Part shown: piece after piece, positions 1-12,432 of the stretch
How the letters are laid out: each line of letters opens with the position of its first letter
Numbering within the stretch: the stretch's first letter is position 1
NCBI GenBank assembly: GCA_025890175.1
Contig: JANPYM010000016.1
Location: 391,956 to 455,955, forward strand
Origin: Ciborinia camelliae
Lineage: Eukaryota > Ascomycota > Leotiomycetes > Helotiales > Sclerotiniaceae
DNA length: 64,000 nt
Reading direction: 5' to 3'
Notes under the pieces: generated by a model
What the model was told of the DNA's origin: nothing
Database searches by the model: none
Seen by the model: the letters and a program-made list of their open reading frames with translations, nothing else
Translations under genes and position numbers: made by a program

Positions 1-1112
1 GATGGATATTGATATTGATATTTCCATGTTATCATAAGAAATTGAAAATAATAAGAATTCTAACCTTAAGTAACGCTATACATAGGGTTGTACAGCCACA
101 AGCATGCGGGATATTCTGAAAGGATGGTTAGTTAGTTTCCGAAGTACTGGTAGTTTATTTAGATATGTATATTTGGATTGGATTGGTGAAATTAGATTGA
201 AATGAAATCAAATCGGATTTTGCAAGGAGATCGATTCGATTTTGATATTGAATGGGCAACTACTGACGGACATTAATGATATCAGATTTATGTATGAATC
301 GTAGAAGGGGTAAAGGGGTAAAGGTTCCCCCCCTGAAGGGTTGAAATGATGATGAGGCGAATATTGTAAATTTATATGAAGGGAGAGGAAGGGATTTTTC
401 CCAATAGGGGGGGGATAAATTAACTAAAAGCATTTACCCATATTTTTATTTCATAATAAGCCCTTTTTGGTTTCTTTTTACTAGCATTTTTCATTTCTAA
501 AACTATATCTCACTTTATTTCACTTCACTTACATGATACAATTTCTTTTGATAATATTTATTGTATTGGTATAATACTGTCTATCTATCCAAAAAAAGAA
601 ACTTTCTCTAACTTTCTACTCACACAAGTTATTTTATTCCATTTTATTCCTATTCTATCCTATCCGTATTTTCCCATCCCTTATATGTATTCTTTTAAAA
701 AATATCCCACCTCTCATCTAAAGATGAATATCAATCTGGACATCTCATCCACTCCAACTCCTTCCCCCTTTTCCATCAGCCCTCGATGCCTCTCCTGCAG
801 ATGATCTCCCGAGTCTCCGTCTCCTTTACAAGATTGCGATTGCTCCAGGTGCGAAAGCCATTTGCGAGGATGAGGATGAGGACGATGGGGATGGGATGGG
901 AAGGATGAAAGGCATGATCTGGATGGGTGTGCAGAGGATGAAGAGGATGAAGACGGTGACGGCTCTCGGGCCTGCGTCTGCGATCCCCTCAATCCGAAGC
1001 GTGATATTGCGTCTGAGCCAGGCGCAAGGGCGACAGGGGATGAGCATGAAGATCGTGAGGAAGATGCCGATGATGATGAGTTCGACTATGTCCCACCTGT
1101 TTAAAAAGGGGA
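1..1112. other. gene-poor spacer
   Basis: I see no convincing gene here. The DNA is AT-rich with short runs of G or T. From about 826 to 1112 both strands are open and low-complexity, with Ser- or Met-rich translations. The minus-strand reading beginning at 1116 is hydrophobic and is described with the next entry. Confidence 0.5.
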
Positions 1113-1280
1113 TCATGAGAATGGGGAGATGGTGGTGTAGAGGGATTTGGCCGTGCTCTTCATGATGAGTATGATGGTGGTGGGGAAGGTGATCGGGAGA
1201 ATGATCATTGGGGTGAAGATGAACTGCAAGAAGAGAAAGATGGCGATGAGTGTCTTACTTACTACGCTTGTGTAATTCAT
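1113..1280 (-). CDS. possible small hydrophobic peptide (55 aa)
   Basis: I do not recognise this ORF. It starts at ATG 1280 and stops at 1113, and its 55 residues are mostly Ile, Leu, Phe and Thr, so it could be a one- or two-span membrane peptide. Its stop overlaps, as ATGA, the start of a second hydrophobic minus-strand ORF (1116 to 826, 96 aa), which has two further hydrophobic stretches and then a Ser run. Overlapping frames are unusual in a fungus. They suggest an unresolved intron, a frameshifted relic, or chance. A short GTAAGT...CAG interval lies inside the first ORF but would be only 39 nt. Confidence 0.2.
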   Translation of the reverse strand: MNYTSVVSKTLIAIFLFLQFIFTPMIILPITFPTTIILIMKSTAKSLYTTISPFS

Positions 1281-2957
1281 CTTGATGGTTGGTGTTTTGT
1301 TATATGTATATGTATGTGTATTGTGTTGTTTTAATTGTGTAGATGTTTTTTGTATTTGTATATAGATTTATTGAATGATGAAATGGATTTTGGTAAGAAC
1401 TTGAAGCTATATTACAGGACAGGAATGAGCATCGTTTAGGATATTGGGAATAAGTAAATAGTGATATTGTGTAGTAAGATAACAGCTCTTGATTAAATAA
1501 ATGGATGATATTGATGAGCTAGAATAGTATTATCCAAGATATTAGGAATAAGTCCGTCATACAGTATATTAAAAGCTCACAATGTGATATATGGTATTAT
1601 ATTATATTATATCATATCATATTCTCAGAAAATCTACAATCTTCAACAACAAAAAAAGCCCTTTCAAAGAAATTCAAAAAGCAAATAGCCGAGAGTTCTC
1701 CCACTCTCTAGCATGCTAGCCTTTCCCTAACATCTCCTATGTAATCTTACCAAATAATAAATAAAACCAAATAAATTCCTATATTTTCGGTTCTCCTTTC
1801 AGATTCTCATCTCATATTATAAAGAGAAAACTCAAACCCCAAGACCCAAGACCCAAGACTCTAACGACCTACTTTATATTCACCCAATGTTGATTTTTCT
1901 AATCCATTTCCAAGTTCAACTTTTCAACATCAAACACCATCAAGAAATTTTGATAAATCACTCTTTATACTAATTAAATCAAATCTAGTCTAGTCGAGTC
2001 TAATCCTAATACCTATCCATTATAAACCAAAACACAATAAAACTAGGTATCTAGGTATCTAGGTAGATTTAATGGCTCGTTAAGATTACCGGGGGAAGTA
2101 GGGAAGTATCTAAGAATCTTATATCCCTATCCTATATCCCAGCCTACCATCCAAAGGTATGTATGTATGTATTATCTAGAACCCAACTTACTTAAATGTA
2201 ATTAATATTTATTCAAATCCAAATCCAAATCCAATCTACCATATAACACAACCAACACAACACACCAACAACATTCATTTCCAAACACCCATTTCCCAAC
2301 CCCCAAATTTCCATTTTCAATCCCCAATCTATACCCAGCTCCGCCCAACCCAGCTCCTCCCCCCTTTACCATTAGCCCTCCCCGCCTCTCCTTCCCCTTC
2401 CCCTTCCCCTTCCCCTTCCCCTTCCCCTTCCCCTTCCCCTTTCCCCTTCTTTTTCCAACTTTACCTCCCCTTCCCCTCCAACTCCAACCTACCAACATAT
2501 CTAAATTACCACCTACCAACCAATCAACCTACCTACCTATTCATCCATAGGAAGATTTTGAATTATATGTTATATGCTATATGCTATATGATATGATATG
2601 ATATGCTATATGATATACAATATGCTACCATCCGAACTATATACATAAGCATCTGGACAGGACGGGGTAAGTTATATATGCAAGGTATAAGGTATAAGAT
2701 ATAAGATATAAGATATAAGATATAAGATATAAGATATAAGATATAAGATACAAGGTATAAGGTACAAGGTATGAGGATCTGAATACCTATATATGTACGT
2801 ATGTATTGTGTTGTACGTATGTACGTATGTGTTGTATGTATGTATTGTATTGTATTGTATGTATGTATTGTATTGTGTTGTATGTAGGTATGATATGATA
2901 TGACATGACATGACAAGATATGTATACTCCTCGAACAAAGCCGTGCATCTCCCCAAC
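1281..2957. repeat. spacer rich in simple repeats
   Basis: No gene is supported. The stretch holds TAGGTATC-type repeats near 2045-2065, a CTTCCC hexamer array at about 2391-2448, a 7-bp ATAAGAT array at about 2682-2765 and TATGTATTGT-type repeats at about 2800-2890. ORFs crossing these arrays are artefacts of repeat periodicity. Confidence 0.7.
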
Positions 2958-5566
2958 CTAAGAGATCTCCTCATTAATACTCTCCATAGCGACCTCCTGC
3001 AAATCCAGACCGGGAGTCCTCCCACTCCCACTCCCACCATCTCCACCTCCACTCCCACCACTCCCACCAACCGAATCCCTCCCCACCCTCGAACTAACAA
3101 TCAACTCCCCCCCACCCTTAATTAAATCCTCAAAAAGCGTGCGTCTCATAACCGCCATCTCATCGCCCCTATTCTTCAAAAGTTCACTCACAAGCACCAG
3201 GGCATTTTCGCGATCGATGCGAGCCATCTCCGCGGCTTGTGCGTGAGGCTTCACGGGTTCCGGGTCCGGAGTACGGGGTTCGATATCCAAGAGGGGACCG
3301 GCTGTGTCGGGTGGAGCGGCTGACGACGACGATGACGACGAGGGAGGAGCGGCGGAAGGTTTATCTTCGAGGAGGAGGGGTTTCCCGGTGAGCATTTCGA
3401 CGAGCGGTTGGAAGACGGTGACGTCTTGCATCATATCGCTGATGCACTGCGCGCTATCTGGATATCGGGCCATGAGAGCGAAAACGAACCATCCTTCGCT
3501 TCGGACGATGGGCCATTTGGTTTGGGAGACCATGAAACTGAGGGGGCGACCGATGTCCGGATGGCGGAGGAGGAATTTGCGTCGGGTTTCGTTGAGTTCT
3601 TCGGCCGGGCGGGTTTTGCAGGCGGTGAAGACGCGGCAGACGGCCGTGATGAGACGGGAGATTTCCATCTTGATGGGTTCGACATCGGTGCGATCGAAGA
3701 GGGCGATCAAGAGCGAGAGGTTGGAACGCTCGTGAGCTGGGGAATCCTCATCGGTTGAGAGGCGTGCGCAGACTCGAGTGACATTTTCCATGGAACCATT
3801 GACGAGTTGGCGAGTAAGAGATATGGATGATAATTGAATAGGCTGTAGGATGTCAAGAAGCCATAGGCGAGGGAGCACTTCGAAAATTCCGGAGCTCCCT
3901 AATACTTCCTTATTCTTCATGGGCAATGCCAAATTCTTGAGGAAACCAAGGGCCGCATGTAGTAATTGTGAATCGTTAACGTCTTTGAGTATAGAGATGA
4001 GGGGCATGTGAACTCGAGCTGTATGTACAAACAGTTCACAAGCTTCATCACTACGAGCAAGGTTACCCAACATTATACAAGCACAAACTTGCAATTGAAT
4101 TTGTTCACTTGATAACCATCGACGGAGCGAGGAAGAAAATGGCGACACAACTGGACATGCCTCCTTGAACTCCGGTAAAGCCGAGATGTCGGACAAAGCT
4201 GAATTTAGGTTGATACGCATTTGGGACAACACTTTCGCCTCGTCCTTGGGTGTTGTCGAGGGGCCAATTGATGGATGAGAATCGAATCGTGCATATGAAT
4301 CAACAAGAACAGTTAGAGCAGTATCGAGCGCCTGAGGTGTTTTGACCAATGTCTTCTGGAATTTTTCGTGTCCCAAATACGCCACAGCAGTGTTGACAAG
4401 AGCAATGTAATCTTCCATATCCACTGGATTTTCACGATCCGAAGCCAACTTCAGTAGGACGATTGGGGTATTATCTGGTGCCGTATCTGGCTCCGAAGCT
4501 TATTGCTAGTTAGTCTCAATATCGAGGATGGTTGAGTATCATGCTTACGTTGTTGTATGAGTAGATCAAGTAATTTACAAACGTACCCAAGGAAATGTAC
4601 GCTGTCCTGGAATCGAGGGCTCGCAATTAGTGTAATAAGTTCTCTGCTCAAATATGAGCTAGAAGCTTGCTTTTGGGCAGGAACTAAATGATGTAAATAG
4701 TTGGTCATCAATGCGAAAGATTCAATACTGACCATAATCGACGCAAACATTATAAAGGACGGGTATTGCAAAAGCGAGTAGGTTGGTATCTGATAACTGA
4801 GTAACAATCAAGGGTATGTAATTTGACCCCACAACGCGGGCCCTATTCTCATCTATCTTGCTGTTAGCATCTGAAAAATATACAGCAAAAGCTGGCTTAC
4901 CTGTATCCGCACAAGAGTTTCCCACCAACCGTAGTATTTGAAGCTTAAGGGCATGGCGCAAAGTATGAGCGTTCAATAATTCAAGAAAGAAAATCAAAAT
5001 TCCGGAGTCTCCAAGAGGAACTCGCCATTTAGCTGTTTCAGAATTAGAATAGGTTTAGATCGCCGAATGCATCTCCAGAGCCGTCTGATCATTTCACAGG
5101 AGCCGCTTGACCACGTGAAACCGATAACTCCATGTGGTGGCATATGCAACTTAAAAGGCAACTCACGATCTCTACTCCCATCTGCCAGTTTCTCCGCAGC
5201 CTCATTGATGAAAAGCGAATCATGCCACCATAAGTGCGCCAACATCCTCAGGGCCCCCTTTAATCTTTCCGTCCTCCTCTCCCTATCCTCGACATCCACC
5301 ACCTCATCAGCATCATCGTCATCCACATCTGCTTCTCCCGCCTTTCCAACTTCCTCCTCGAGCTTAAATATCTCAGCAATAGATGTCGACATGTTTCTCT
5401 GCTCCTCCTCAGTCAACTGCGTATACTTGTCCTTGTCCTTCTCCTCCCCATCCACAAACGGTGCGAGAGGGGCCCTCGTATTTGAGTTCCCACCCACCAA
5501 GCTCATCGAATCAATAATTCCCGTTTCATTCTCAGAATCCCCGCCAGTGTTTACTTTGTCCTCCAT
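2958..5566 (-). CDS. SmgGDS (Rap1GDS1)-like armadillo-repeat protein, 5 exons
   Basis: This looks like the fungal counterpart of SmgGDS/Rap1GDS1, an armadillo-repeat protein that binds small GTPases with a C-terminal polybasic region and acts as an atypical exchange factor or chaperone. My exon model on the minus strand is 5566-5167, 5032-4901, 4870-4733, 4683-4549 and 4498-2958, giving 781 aa. All junctions are GT-AG and keep frame. The N-terminus is acidic; exon 2 encodes KWRVPLGDSGIL and LRLVGNSCADT, typical of the family; exon 5 carries ARM-like helical repeats. The C-terminus has Ser-rich and Gly/Ser-rich tails. An in-frame ATG at 5629 would add 21 residues. Family assignment comes from remembered conservation, so the GTPase partner is unknown. 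Confidence 0.75.
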
Positions 5567-5629
5567 GATTGCAATCTTAAGATTCGTGAATGCAGCTCGG
5601 GGGGCTTGAGCCAAGAAATACTGCGCCAC

Positions 5630-6179
5630 AAACTCGTTCGCAATCGGTTACCGATAGAGGAAACAAATGATATACACGAGCAAGGTTCCGGATGCAGAGG
5701 TCCTGATCTGTACCTTTTATTTTGGTTTTGGTAGCTGGACGTTTGACAGCTGGTAAATAGTGTTTCGATAGATACTGGCGGGAAAAAGTGGATACCGGCA
5801 CGTTATTTGAGCGTATATTTTTTACGGAAAAGGGAGTATGTATATGAATCATATACCTAAGGCTCAAATTAACAATTCAATTGAAAGATTCCAATACCTA
5901 TAATTCCAACTTAATAAAGTATCTATTAGCTACCTAGATGTATTAAGAACCAGAATTATTTCTATAATATTTATCTACCTAGGTACCTATCTACCTAAGT
6001 ATTCAATATAAATATACCTACCTAATATTCATCAACACCACATAATTTTTAGTGGTGAAAAGGCTGATCAAGCTATGTGGGGCAGCAATGATCACCTGGC
6101 ACTTTTAAATAAATATTTGCCTAAGGTGTAAGGTTATCTGGTCCTACAGTACCCCTCCACTTATATTAGGCGAAACCTT
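5630..6179. other. spacer upstream of the SmgGDS-like gene
   Basis: This is the likely 5' region of the minus-strand gene ending at 5566. It is followed by TACCTAGGTA-type microsatellite sequence (about 5930-6010). I see no gene. Confidence 0.5.
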
Positions 6180-7480
6180 ATAAAACGCAATTTTTTTTAA
6201 ATACATTTTTTTTTTTTTTAATTTATTTATTAAATATATTAATATTATATATTTTTTTAAGGTTAATTGATTTAAATGAGATAGTTTTTAAATATTTTAA
6301 TATATATATGTATAACAAAATCGTAAAGAAAATTTAAAAAAATGTTAAGTCTATACGAATTGGTAAGGATTTCGGAATTTTTTTATTTACAATTTTTTAT
6401 ATTATAAAGTAGGATGTAATATATAATAAAAAAACGTTTTTATTTAAAAAAATTTGGAAAAAAATATATATCAAACAAAACAAACAAATTTTGTTACGTT
6501 ATATACAATTAAATTTTAAATTTATATATAAAAAAACAAAAAGAGTATATAAATTAAATTATAATATTATTATTATTAAAAAAATTTTTAAAATGAATAA
6601 AATTTTTAATTAAAAAGTTAAAAAAAAATTTTTATTGATAAAAATATATATATTTAAACGATTTGTATAATATTTAAATATAAAAAGTTTTATAATAAAG
6701 AAATAAAGTTTAATTTTTTAATTTAACAAATGTTTTGTAAAAAAAGGGTAAAAAAAATGTATTGAATAGATTTTTCATTTTTCGGTATAAAAATGGGATT
6801 GAAATATAATTCAAATATACAAAACGAATAAGAATATAAAGGTTATAATATAAAAGGTTTTTGTAATATTGGAAGAAGTAATTTTTATATTATGAATAAG
6901 GATTTTAAAGCAAAAAAATATAAATATAATGTTAATTTATATATCAAAATATTTGAAAAAAAAATGGTTTTTATATTTGAAGAATTAAATTTTGAATATT
7001 AGTTTATATAGAATAATGTTTTAATTTATTATATATATAAAATTAAAGTATGGTTTCAAAAGTAAAGTATTTTATTAGTAAAAAATTAGTTTTTTTATTT
7101 TTTTGATTTCAATTTTATTAAATATATATAATAATATTTAAAAATATATATATTTGAAATATTTTTTAATATTATTATTAATAAAAATGAATTAGAATAT
7201 ATTTGATAAAGATTAAAGTTTTGTTTATAAATAATTTGGAATATATTAAATGATTTATTATTTATTAATTTGGAAATTAATATATTGAAAAAAATTAAAA
7301 TTTGTATTGTAGCGAATAACTAATATATTAAATATTAAAAAATTGAAAAAGATTATATATATAAAATTTTTATTTTATTAAAATAAATATTAAGATCTTA
7401 ATTTTATCAAATTTATATTAATAAATAATTAAAAATTAATTTAATAATTAGGATTAAAAAAGGTAATGTTAAGAATCGAA
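6180..7480. repeat. extremely AT-rich block, probably RIP-degraded DNA
   Basis: Roughly 1.3 kb consists almost only of A and T, with long A and T runs, TATATA stretches and stops in every frame; no ORF of useful length exists. The edges are abrupt against ordinary sequence. In filamentous ascomycetes this usually marks an old transposon mutated by repeat-induced point mutation (C to T in CpA). No element can be identified from what remains. Confidence 0.7.
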
Positions 7481-8864
7481 TCTGGGTGAAATTCGGTTCG
7501 CCTAATAGAACTGGTCTAGTACTGTACGATACCAGAAGTGGAACCTCAGACACCAAAATAGCTAGATTCTAGATTCTGGATCTCTATTGTCTATTCTTCT
7601 AAGCTTTTTCTCCAACAACAGGAACAAATTACAAGTTCATTAAATATCTATCTCGAGAGTTAAGCATGATTTCTTGCGGTAGGCCCAAGCGATTGGTTGC
7701 TGCTTGATTGCTGCTGCTTCGCCGAGTGCATCTGTCTCAACCTGATATCTAGATTTCTCCTGATCTCGCAGTTATACTGATTCGACGGCTCGATCAATAT
7801 TGAGAACCCTCTCTTGCGTCGAGCGACAGGGCAAGTGTAACCACCCAGATGGCCCACAGCGTATGCCTGTGCCGGCGATCGAAGTATTCCGAATGAGACC
7901 ATTGGATTTCTGAATGTTAGGGAATTGCTTAATTGGTATGACCCTCAAGTCTTGACGGACGAATTCATCTGGGGAATCAGAAAATGGAGACTTTGTTATT
8001 GATCGATGAAATGCGGGGTAAAATAAGATACTGACGCTAATATCAAACAAAACGAGTACCTAAGCACTGGGTGGCTGAGCGAGCGGTTGAAGCTGTGTAA
8101 AACAGTGATCAAACCTGCTGAATTTAGTAGTTCAAACCGCTGTACTTAGACATATTGTATAATTAACTAGTGATAAAAAATTCATTCTATATCCTAAAGC
8201 TCGAGATATCAAACCGGTTTCTAAGCTAAAAATACACTGTCCTCCTAGTGGATTAGAGGGAGAAGGAGCTTCGTGGGATGAGCGGAAGGAGGCGGTTGGA
8301 GGATGCATGGGTGGGTGGAAGCGAGGGTTAGAAGATTGAGAATCCAATACGCAACGAGATAGCTACCTATCAGTATATACCTATGCTACTTTCGCCAGCT
8401 ACACATAGGCATACATACACACCCCCACCTTCTGGTCCTGGTACATGCACAACAACATGACCATGACCAAACTGAACTGGCACACCTCGGATCTTGGTGC
8501 ATGCATGTCATATGTTAAAAAGTTGCGCGTAAGAAAGAAAGCATTCCTGAAGCTCTGCTGCGTTTGTAGGAAGAACATACAAGAGAAACAACACCGAATT
8601 TAATTGAAGCATAGCAAATTACAAGACACGAATATAAATCAACCATTCAAAGCAGATTGCATGAAGAAAACCAATGCCCGCCCGCCCGGTCCGTGAGAAC
8701 TCGCCTTAGTTCATAAGATTCCATTGTCAAGCCTCCAACCGTACCACCAAAATCGTATGATTGATTAATAACCCAATTCCTCGTCAAAACCCAGTCACGG
8801 ATTCCATCTTCTAGGTAGGCATAATCACTCCACCTACCGAGCTTTACCCATCCATCCGCATCTC
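7481..8864. other. spacer with an unassigned small ORF
   Basis: A minus-strand ORF at 7902-7660 (80 aa, basic and Gln/Ser-rich C-terminal half) has coding-like composition but no family I recognise. The adjoining reading frame up to about 8050 carries related-looking sequence in another phase. This may be a gene fragment or an unspliced orphan gene. The rest of the stretch shows nothing I can support. Confidence 0.3.
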
Positions 8865-9989
8865 TTATTCCAGCCCCAAAGCCCTCATAAGCAAAACCGA
8901 AATATCCCACTTCTTCCCCAGCAGCACCGGCCGCCTCAGCAAAAACCGCCCCTCGGCAATTTCCTCCGCAAAAAAAGCCGCGCAAGGAACCTGCCTCTGC
9001 GTCGCGCGCGACGTCCCAAACCGACGGAAAAGCCTTCTCGCCTCCTTCACCGCATCCGAGCCCACCACCCAGCGCTGCTTCTTCCAGGGCGGCAAATCCT
9101 TTACATAGCGCTCCTCAAACCATTCTGAGAACTGCTCTGGACTGCGAAACCGCCGGCGATTGCGCGCCTCGGCGTCCTGTTCCGCGGCGCCCATGCTAGC
9201 CTTTAGCTGCCGGCCCAGCTGATCGTTCATAATGGACAGCCCGTTCATGGCGTCGATGACGTTGCGGATGGCGGGAGTGACGGGGACTTGCTTGGGGTTT
9301 TTGTAGATGATGCTGTGTTGCATTTCGCCCCAGGATTGCATCGCGACGGTGCTGAGCTGGATTTCGACGCGCTGGGCTTCGAGCGCGTTTTTCGGGTTTT
9401 GCAGCCGCACGACTAGTTGCCAGGACTTGTAGCCAGAGTGCTGCCATTGAGTTGTCGTGCCGTCACGGTTGGCTGAGTGCCAGGGCCCGTTGACGTGTTT
9501 CTTGACGTCCAGATTCCTGTCGCGAACCACGTCTCGCCCGCCCGTGACCGTGCCAAAGTTATGCTTAACGTGATAGTGCTTCGTGATCTCATTATGCACC
9601 AGCTCGATATCATCGGCAAGATAAAGACCGATGCGCACACCCGCCAGATCCCCCATCTCCGGATGCCTGTGGAGATTTTCCCCGCTCGTCGTAACCCAGT
9701 CCCGGAACTCGGCGCTCTGAACTAATTCTCCCAGTTTCTTTTCCAGGGAGCGGGGAGTTTTCACGCGGCTCTGCACGAAGCCTTTGTTGGCGAGGCGGAG
9801 GGTCTTGAGCATTGTTTCGCATTTATTGTGGGTGAAGTTCGCGAGGTCTCGGTATAGTTTTTGTGTCGGGGGCTTTTTGTATGTTTCGACGAAGGCTTCT
9901 ACTTTTTGGTGGCACGAAATGGGGCCGCTGCGTCTAGTGCCCGTCTTGCCCTTTTCGCCCCTTTTGCGCCTATCGCGTCTTGGATCCAT
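8865..9989 (-). CDS. RelA/SpoT-domain protein, putative alarmone (p)ppGpp synthetase
   Basis: This is a 374-aa intronless ORF carrying a nucleotidyltransferase domain of the RelA/SpoT synthetase type, the enzyme that moves pyrophosphate from ATP to GDP/GTP. The key residues are all present in order. An ATP-binding RxKxxxSxxxK loop lies at R75-K84; the metal-binding Asp is D114 in DLAGVRI; the guanine-stacking Tyr is Y187 in SGYKSW; the catalytic Glu is E209 in VEIQ; and a W220...H225 motif follows. No HD hydrolase domain or regulatory TGS/ACT domain is visible, so it resembles a small alarmone synthetase with a basic N-terminus and an extra C-terminal region of about 140 residues. The usual bacterial His after the GY.S motif is Gln191 here. 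The gene is divergent from the HET gene at 10403. No targeting signal is obvious. Activity is inferred from motifs only. Confidence 0.85.
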   Translation of the reverse strand: MDPRRDRRKRGEKGKTGTRRSGPISCHQKVEAFVETYKKPPTQKLYRDLANFTHNKCETMLKTLRLANKGFVQSRVKTPRSLEKKLGELVQSAEFRDWVTTSGENLHRHPEMGDLAGVRIGLYLADDIELVHNEITKHYHVKHNFGTVTGGRDVVRDRNLDVKKHVNGPWHSANRDGTTTQWQHSGYKSWQLVVRLQNPKNALEAQRVEIQLSTVAMQSWGEMQHSIIYKNPKQVPVTPAIRNVIDAMNGLSIMNDQLGRQLKASMGAAEQDAEARNRRRFRSPEQFSEWFEERYVKDLPPWKKQRWVVGSDAVKEARRLFRRFGTSRATQRQVPCAAFFAEEIAEGRFLLRRPVLLGKKWDISVLLMRALGLE

Positions 9990-10402
9990 GGCAAGGACTG
10001 ACTTAAGAAAGATGATATTGAGATGCGGTAGGGCAATATAGCAAAGTAGAGTAAGAAAAACTAATGATTGAAGTGAAGCAGAGATAAAAAAGCAAGGAAA
10101 GTAAGATCTATATAAAAAAAGTCATGGGGTAAGCAAGCAAAGCCTCAAAATCCGTGAGTCACCGACTGGAAAGGCTGGAGCGTTAAGCGCTGTCGCCTGG
10201 GAGTTGGATATGAATGCGCGAATCAAGTGGCATCGGGTACGTCCAATTGCTGACCACTATAAATAAACATAAGTTCGCCTTGCCAATAATATCAACGAGC
10301 GTGTTTTCTGTCTCGATGTCTCTAAACATACGTTTGAGTTAAAAAGAGGCCGCCATCTTTCAATTGGTAAAAATTTCCATTCTTCACTTGTCATAACAGA
10401 AG
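9990..10402. promoter_or_regulatory. shared intergenic region between divergent RelA/SpoT and HET genes
   Basis: The two start codons (minus at 9989, plus at 10403) are separated by 413 bp with no other credible gene, so both promoters must lie here. I could not identify a specific site. Shared regulation is inference from the head-to-head arrangement. Confidence 0.45.
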
Positions 10403-12402
10403 ATGTGGTGCAGAAGTCGTTCTCACACCTTGCAACCCCCCAGGCCCTGGACGGACATATCTCGGTACGAGTATCAACCATTGAGGACCAATGATACCAT
10501 CCGCATACTCGCGCTCGATCCCGGCCGACACAATGACCCTTTAACAGGAACACTTGAACCTGTTGATATCGAATCTGTGAAAAATTTCGAGGCGTTGTCA
10601 TACGTCTGGGCAGATCCAGGGCCACGAAATAATGCATGCATTTTAATTCGTAATAAAGATGATAGTGAGGGGCTCTTAAAGTTACGGGGAAAATCCATAT
10701 TTGCTGCTTTGCAGCGACTTCGTCTACGGGACCAGCCGCGCCGGATATGGGCTGACCAGTGTTGTATCAATCAAGATGATTCGGCAGAGAGAAACCAGCA
10801 GGTTCTTTTTATGAATAGAATCTATAGAGATGCAGTTCGTGTAAATGCGTGGCTCGGGGTAGACACAAAAAAAGAGGCAATGCTTGCTTTCAAACACATT
10901 CATGAACTTGATAGGATATTGAAAAGTCCCCATGATGCCGTAGTTGACCTCGAAACGTATATCCGAAAAAACGTCAAGGCTCTCCGAGCTTTGACTGATC
11001 GCAGATGGGTAAGTCCTCACGAGAACACCAGCAGAACCTAGAACCGAGCGAACACTGACGATATCTATGTATCTCTGCACAGTTCAGACGTGGATGGATT
11101 TTACAAGAAATTGGCACCAATACACCCGCAACCATGATGTGGGGCGATGCCGCAATTGACTGGACCACGCTGGCTAGCGTGTGCGAGAAACTGAAAGCCT
11201 ATCACCATCTTCGCGCATCATTGGGGATCCCTACGTCGGACATCTGCTTCTTGTTTCGGCGTTTCATAGAGCCAGACGCAGATACCCATCACGCCAATCG
11301 CTTCAATTTCGTGTACGAGCTCCAGCGGGCGCGCCACCTTCAATTCAGCGACGATAGGGATCGTGTATTTGCCTTTTTGGGGCATTTTTCCACGCGTACG
11401 CTTCATCCTCTCGGCTGTGGGCGCGTGCCAATCGTCGCCGATTATACGAAAACTGTGGAACAGACGTACATTGATGTTGCAGTCAGAATATTGCAGGCGA
11501 ACCCCGCTGCAGTTTACATTATCTTAGCGGCTGTGCAACATCCTCGCTACAGCCTTCCCTGCTGCCTCAGATCTGTAACCCAAAACGATGCCAGACTGAG
11601 AGCAAGGCTCCAGGACAAACAAAAATTGCCATCCTGGATACCTGACTGGAGATTTTCAGGGGGGATCATTCTAGCCGAGCCAATCTGCCCACACCGCGCC
11701 CACGGCGATTCGACTGCTGAATTCAAAATCCTGGAGAAAAACAATCTGGTGCTTCAAATTCATGGCGTAGATATTGATAAAATTGAGTCGTGTTCCCGGC
11801 CACTGCTTTCTGCAGACTTTTACAACAAAAAACTGCCGGGTCGGCGGTCGACAACGATAGAACAGCTCTGGCGTGATATTTGCAGGAAGAAAGGTTTCAA
11901 TCTAGATGACAAGTATCTGAACGGAGAAGCAGCCTTTTTCGCATTTATGCAGACGCTTAGTAACGGTTGTGTGCAAGCTGCAGGGCACACGAGAAGGCCG
12001 TACCATCAGATTTCAGGTCGTACGTGGCTGGCGAAGGCAGCAAAACATATCGTGGAGATCATGGAGGCATCTGATGATGTATCAGAGGATATCCAGAAAG
12101 CTGCAAAAGATGAAAAGTCTGAAAGTGATGATGAGAAATGGAGCCGGTGGGCGGCCTCCGCTGCCGAGGATCGGGTCTTTGCGAGGACTAAAATGGGACT
12201 TTATGTACTAGGACCAGCAGCTTTAGAAGCGGGTGACATAATATGTGTTCTGTTTGGGGTTAAATTGCCGCTCTGTTTGAGACCGATGGGTAAGTATTAC
12301 CTTCTTGTGGGTGAATGTTATGTACACGGGCTGATGAAAGGAGAGACGATGGACTTGTTAGCTCGGGATGAGCTTGGTAAGAAGATGTTTGATATTGTCT
12401 AG
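10403..12402 (+). CDS. HET-domain (heterokaryon incompatibility) protein, 2 exons
   Basis: Exon 1 is 10403-11008 and exon 2 is 11083-12402. The intron has GTAAGT and CACAG borders, and the product is 641 aa. The three HET blocks are clear: EALSYVWADP near residue 61, IWADQCCINQDD with QVLFMNRIY and AWLGVD in the middle of exon 1, and RRWFRRGWILQEI across the splice junction. The last 70 residues match the usual HET-protein C-terminal pattern, with GD.I.VL.G, LRP.GKYYLLVGE and YVHGLMKGE. HET domains are distant relatives of TIR domains and trigger regulated cell death in nonself recognition. No NACHT, ankyrin or WD repeats are visible, so it is the short stand-alone type. It may share a promoter region with the RelA/SpoT gene. 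Confidence 0.92.
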
Positions 12403-12432
12403 ACTAGGCGAATGTTTCATAGTAACTTCATG

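Noticed and set aside
9477..9725. Plus-strand ORFs opposite the RelA/SpoT gene (also 9784-10041)
   Set aside because: Antisense shadows of a GC-richer coding region with no family features.
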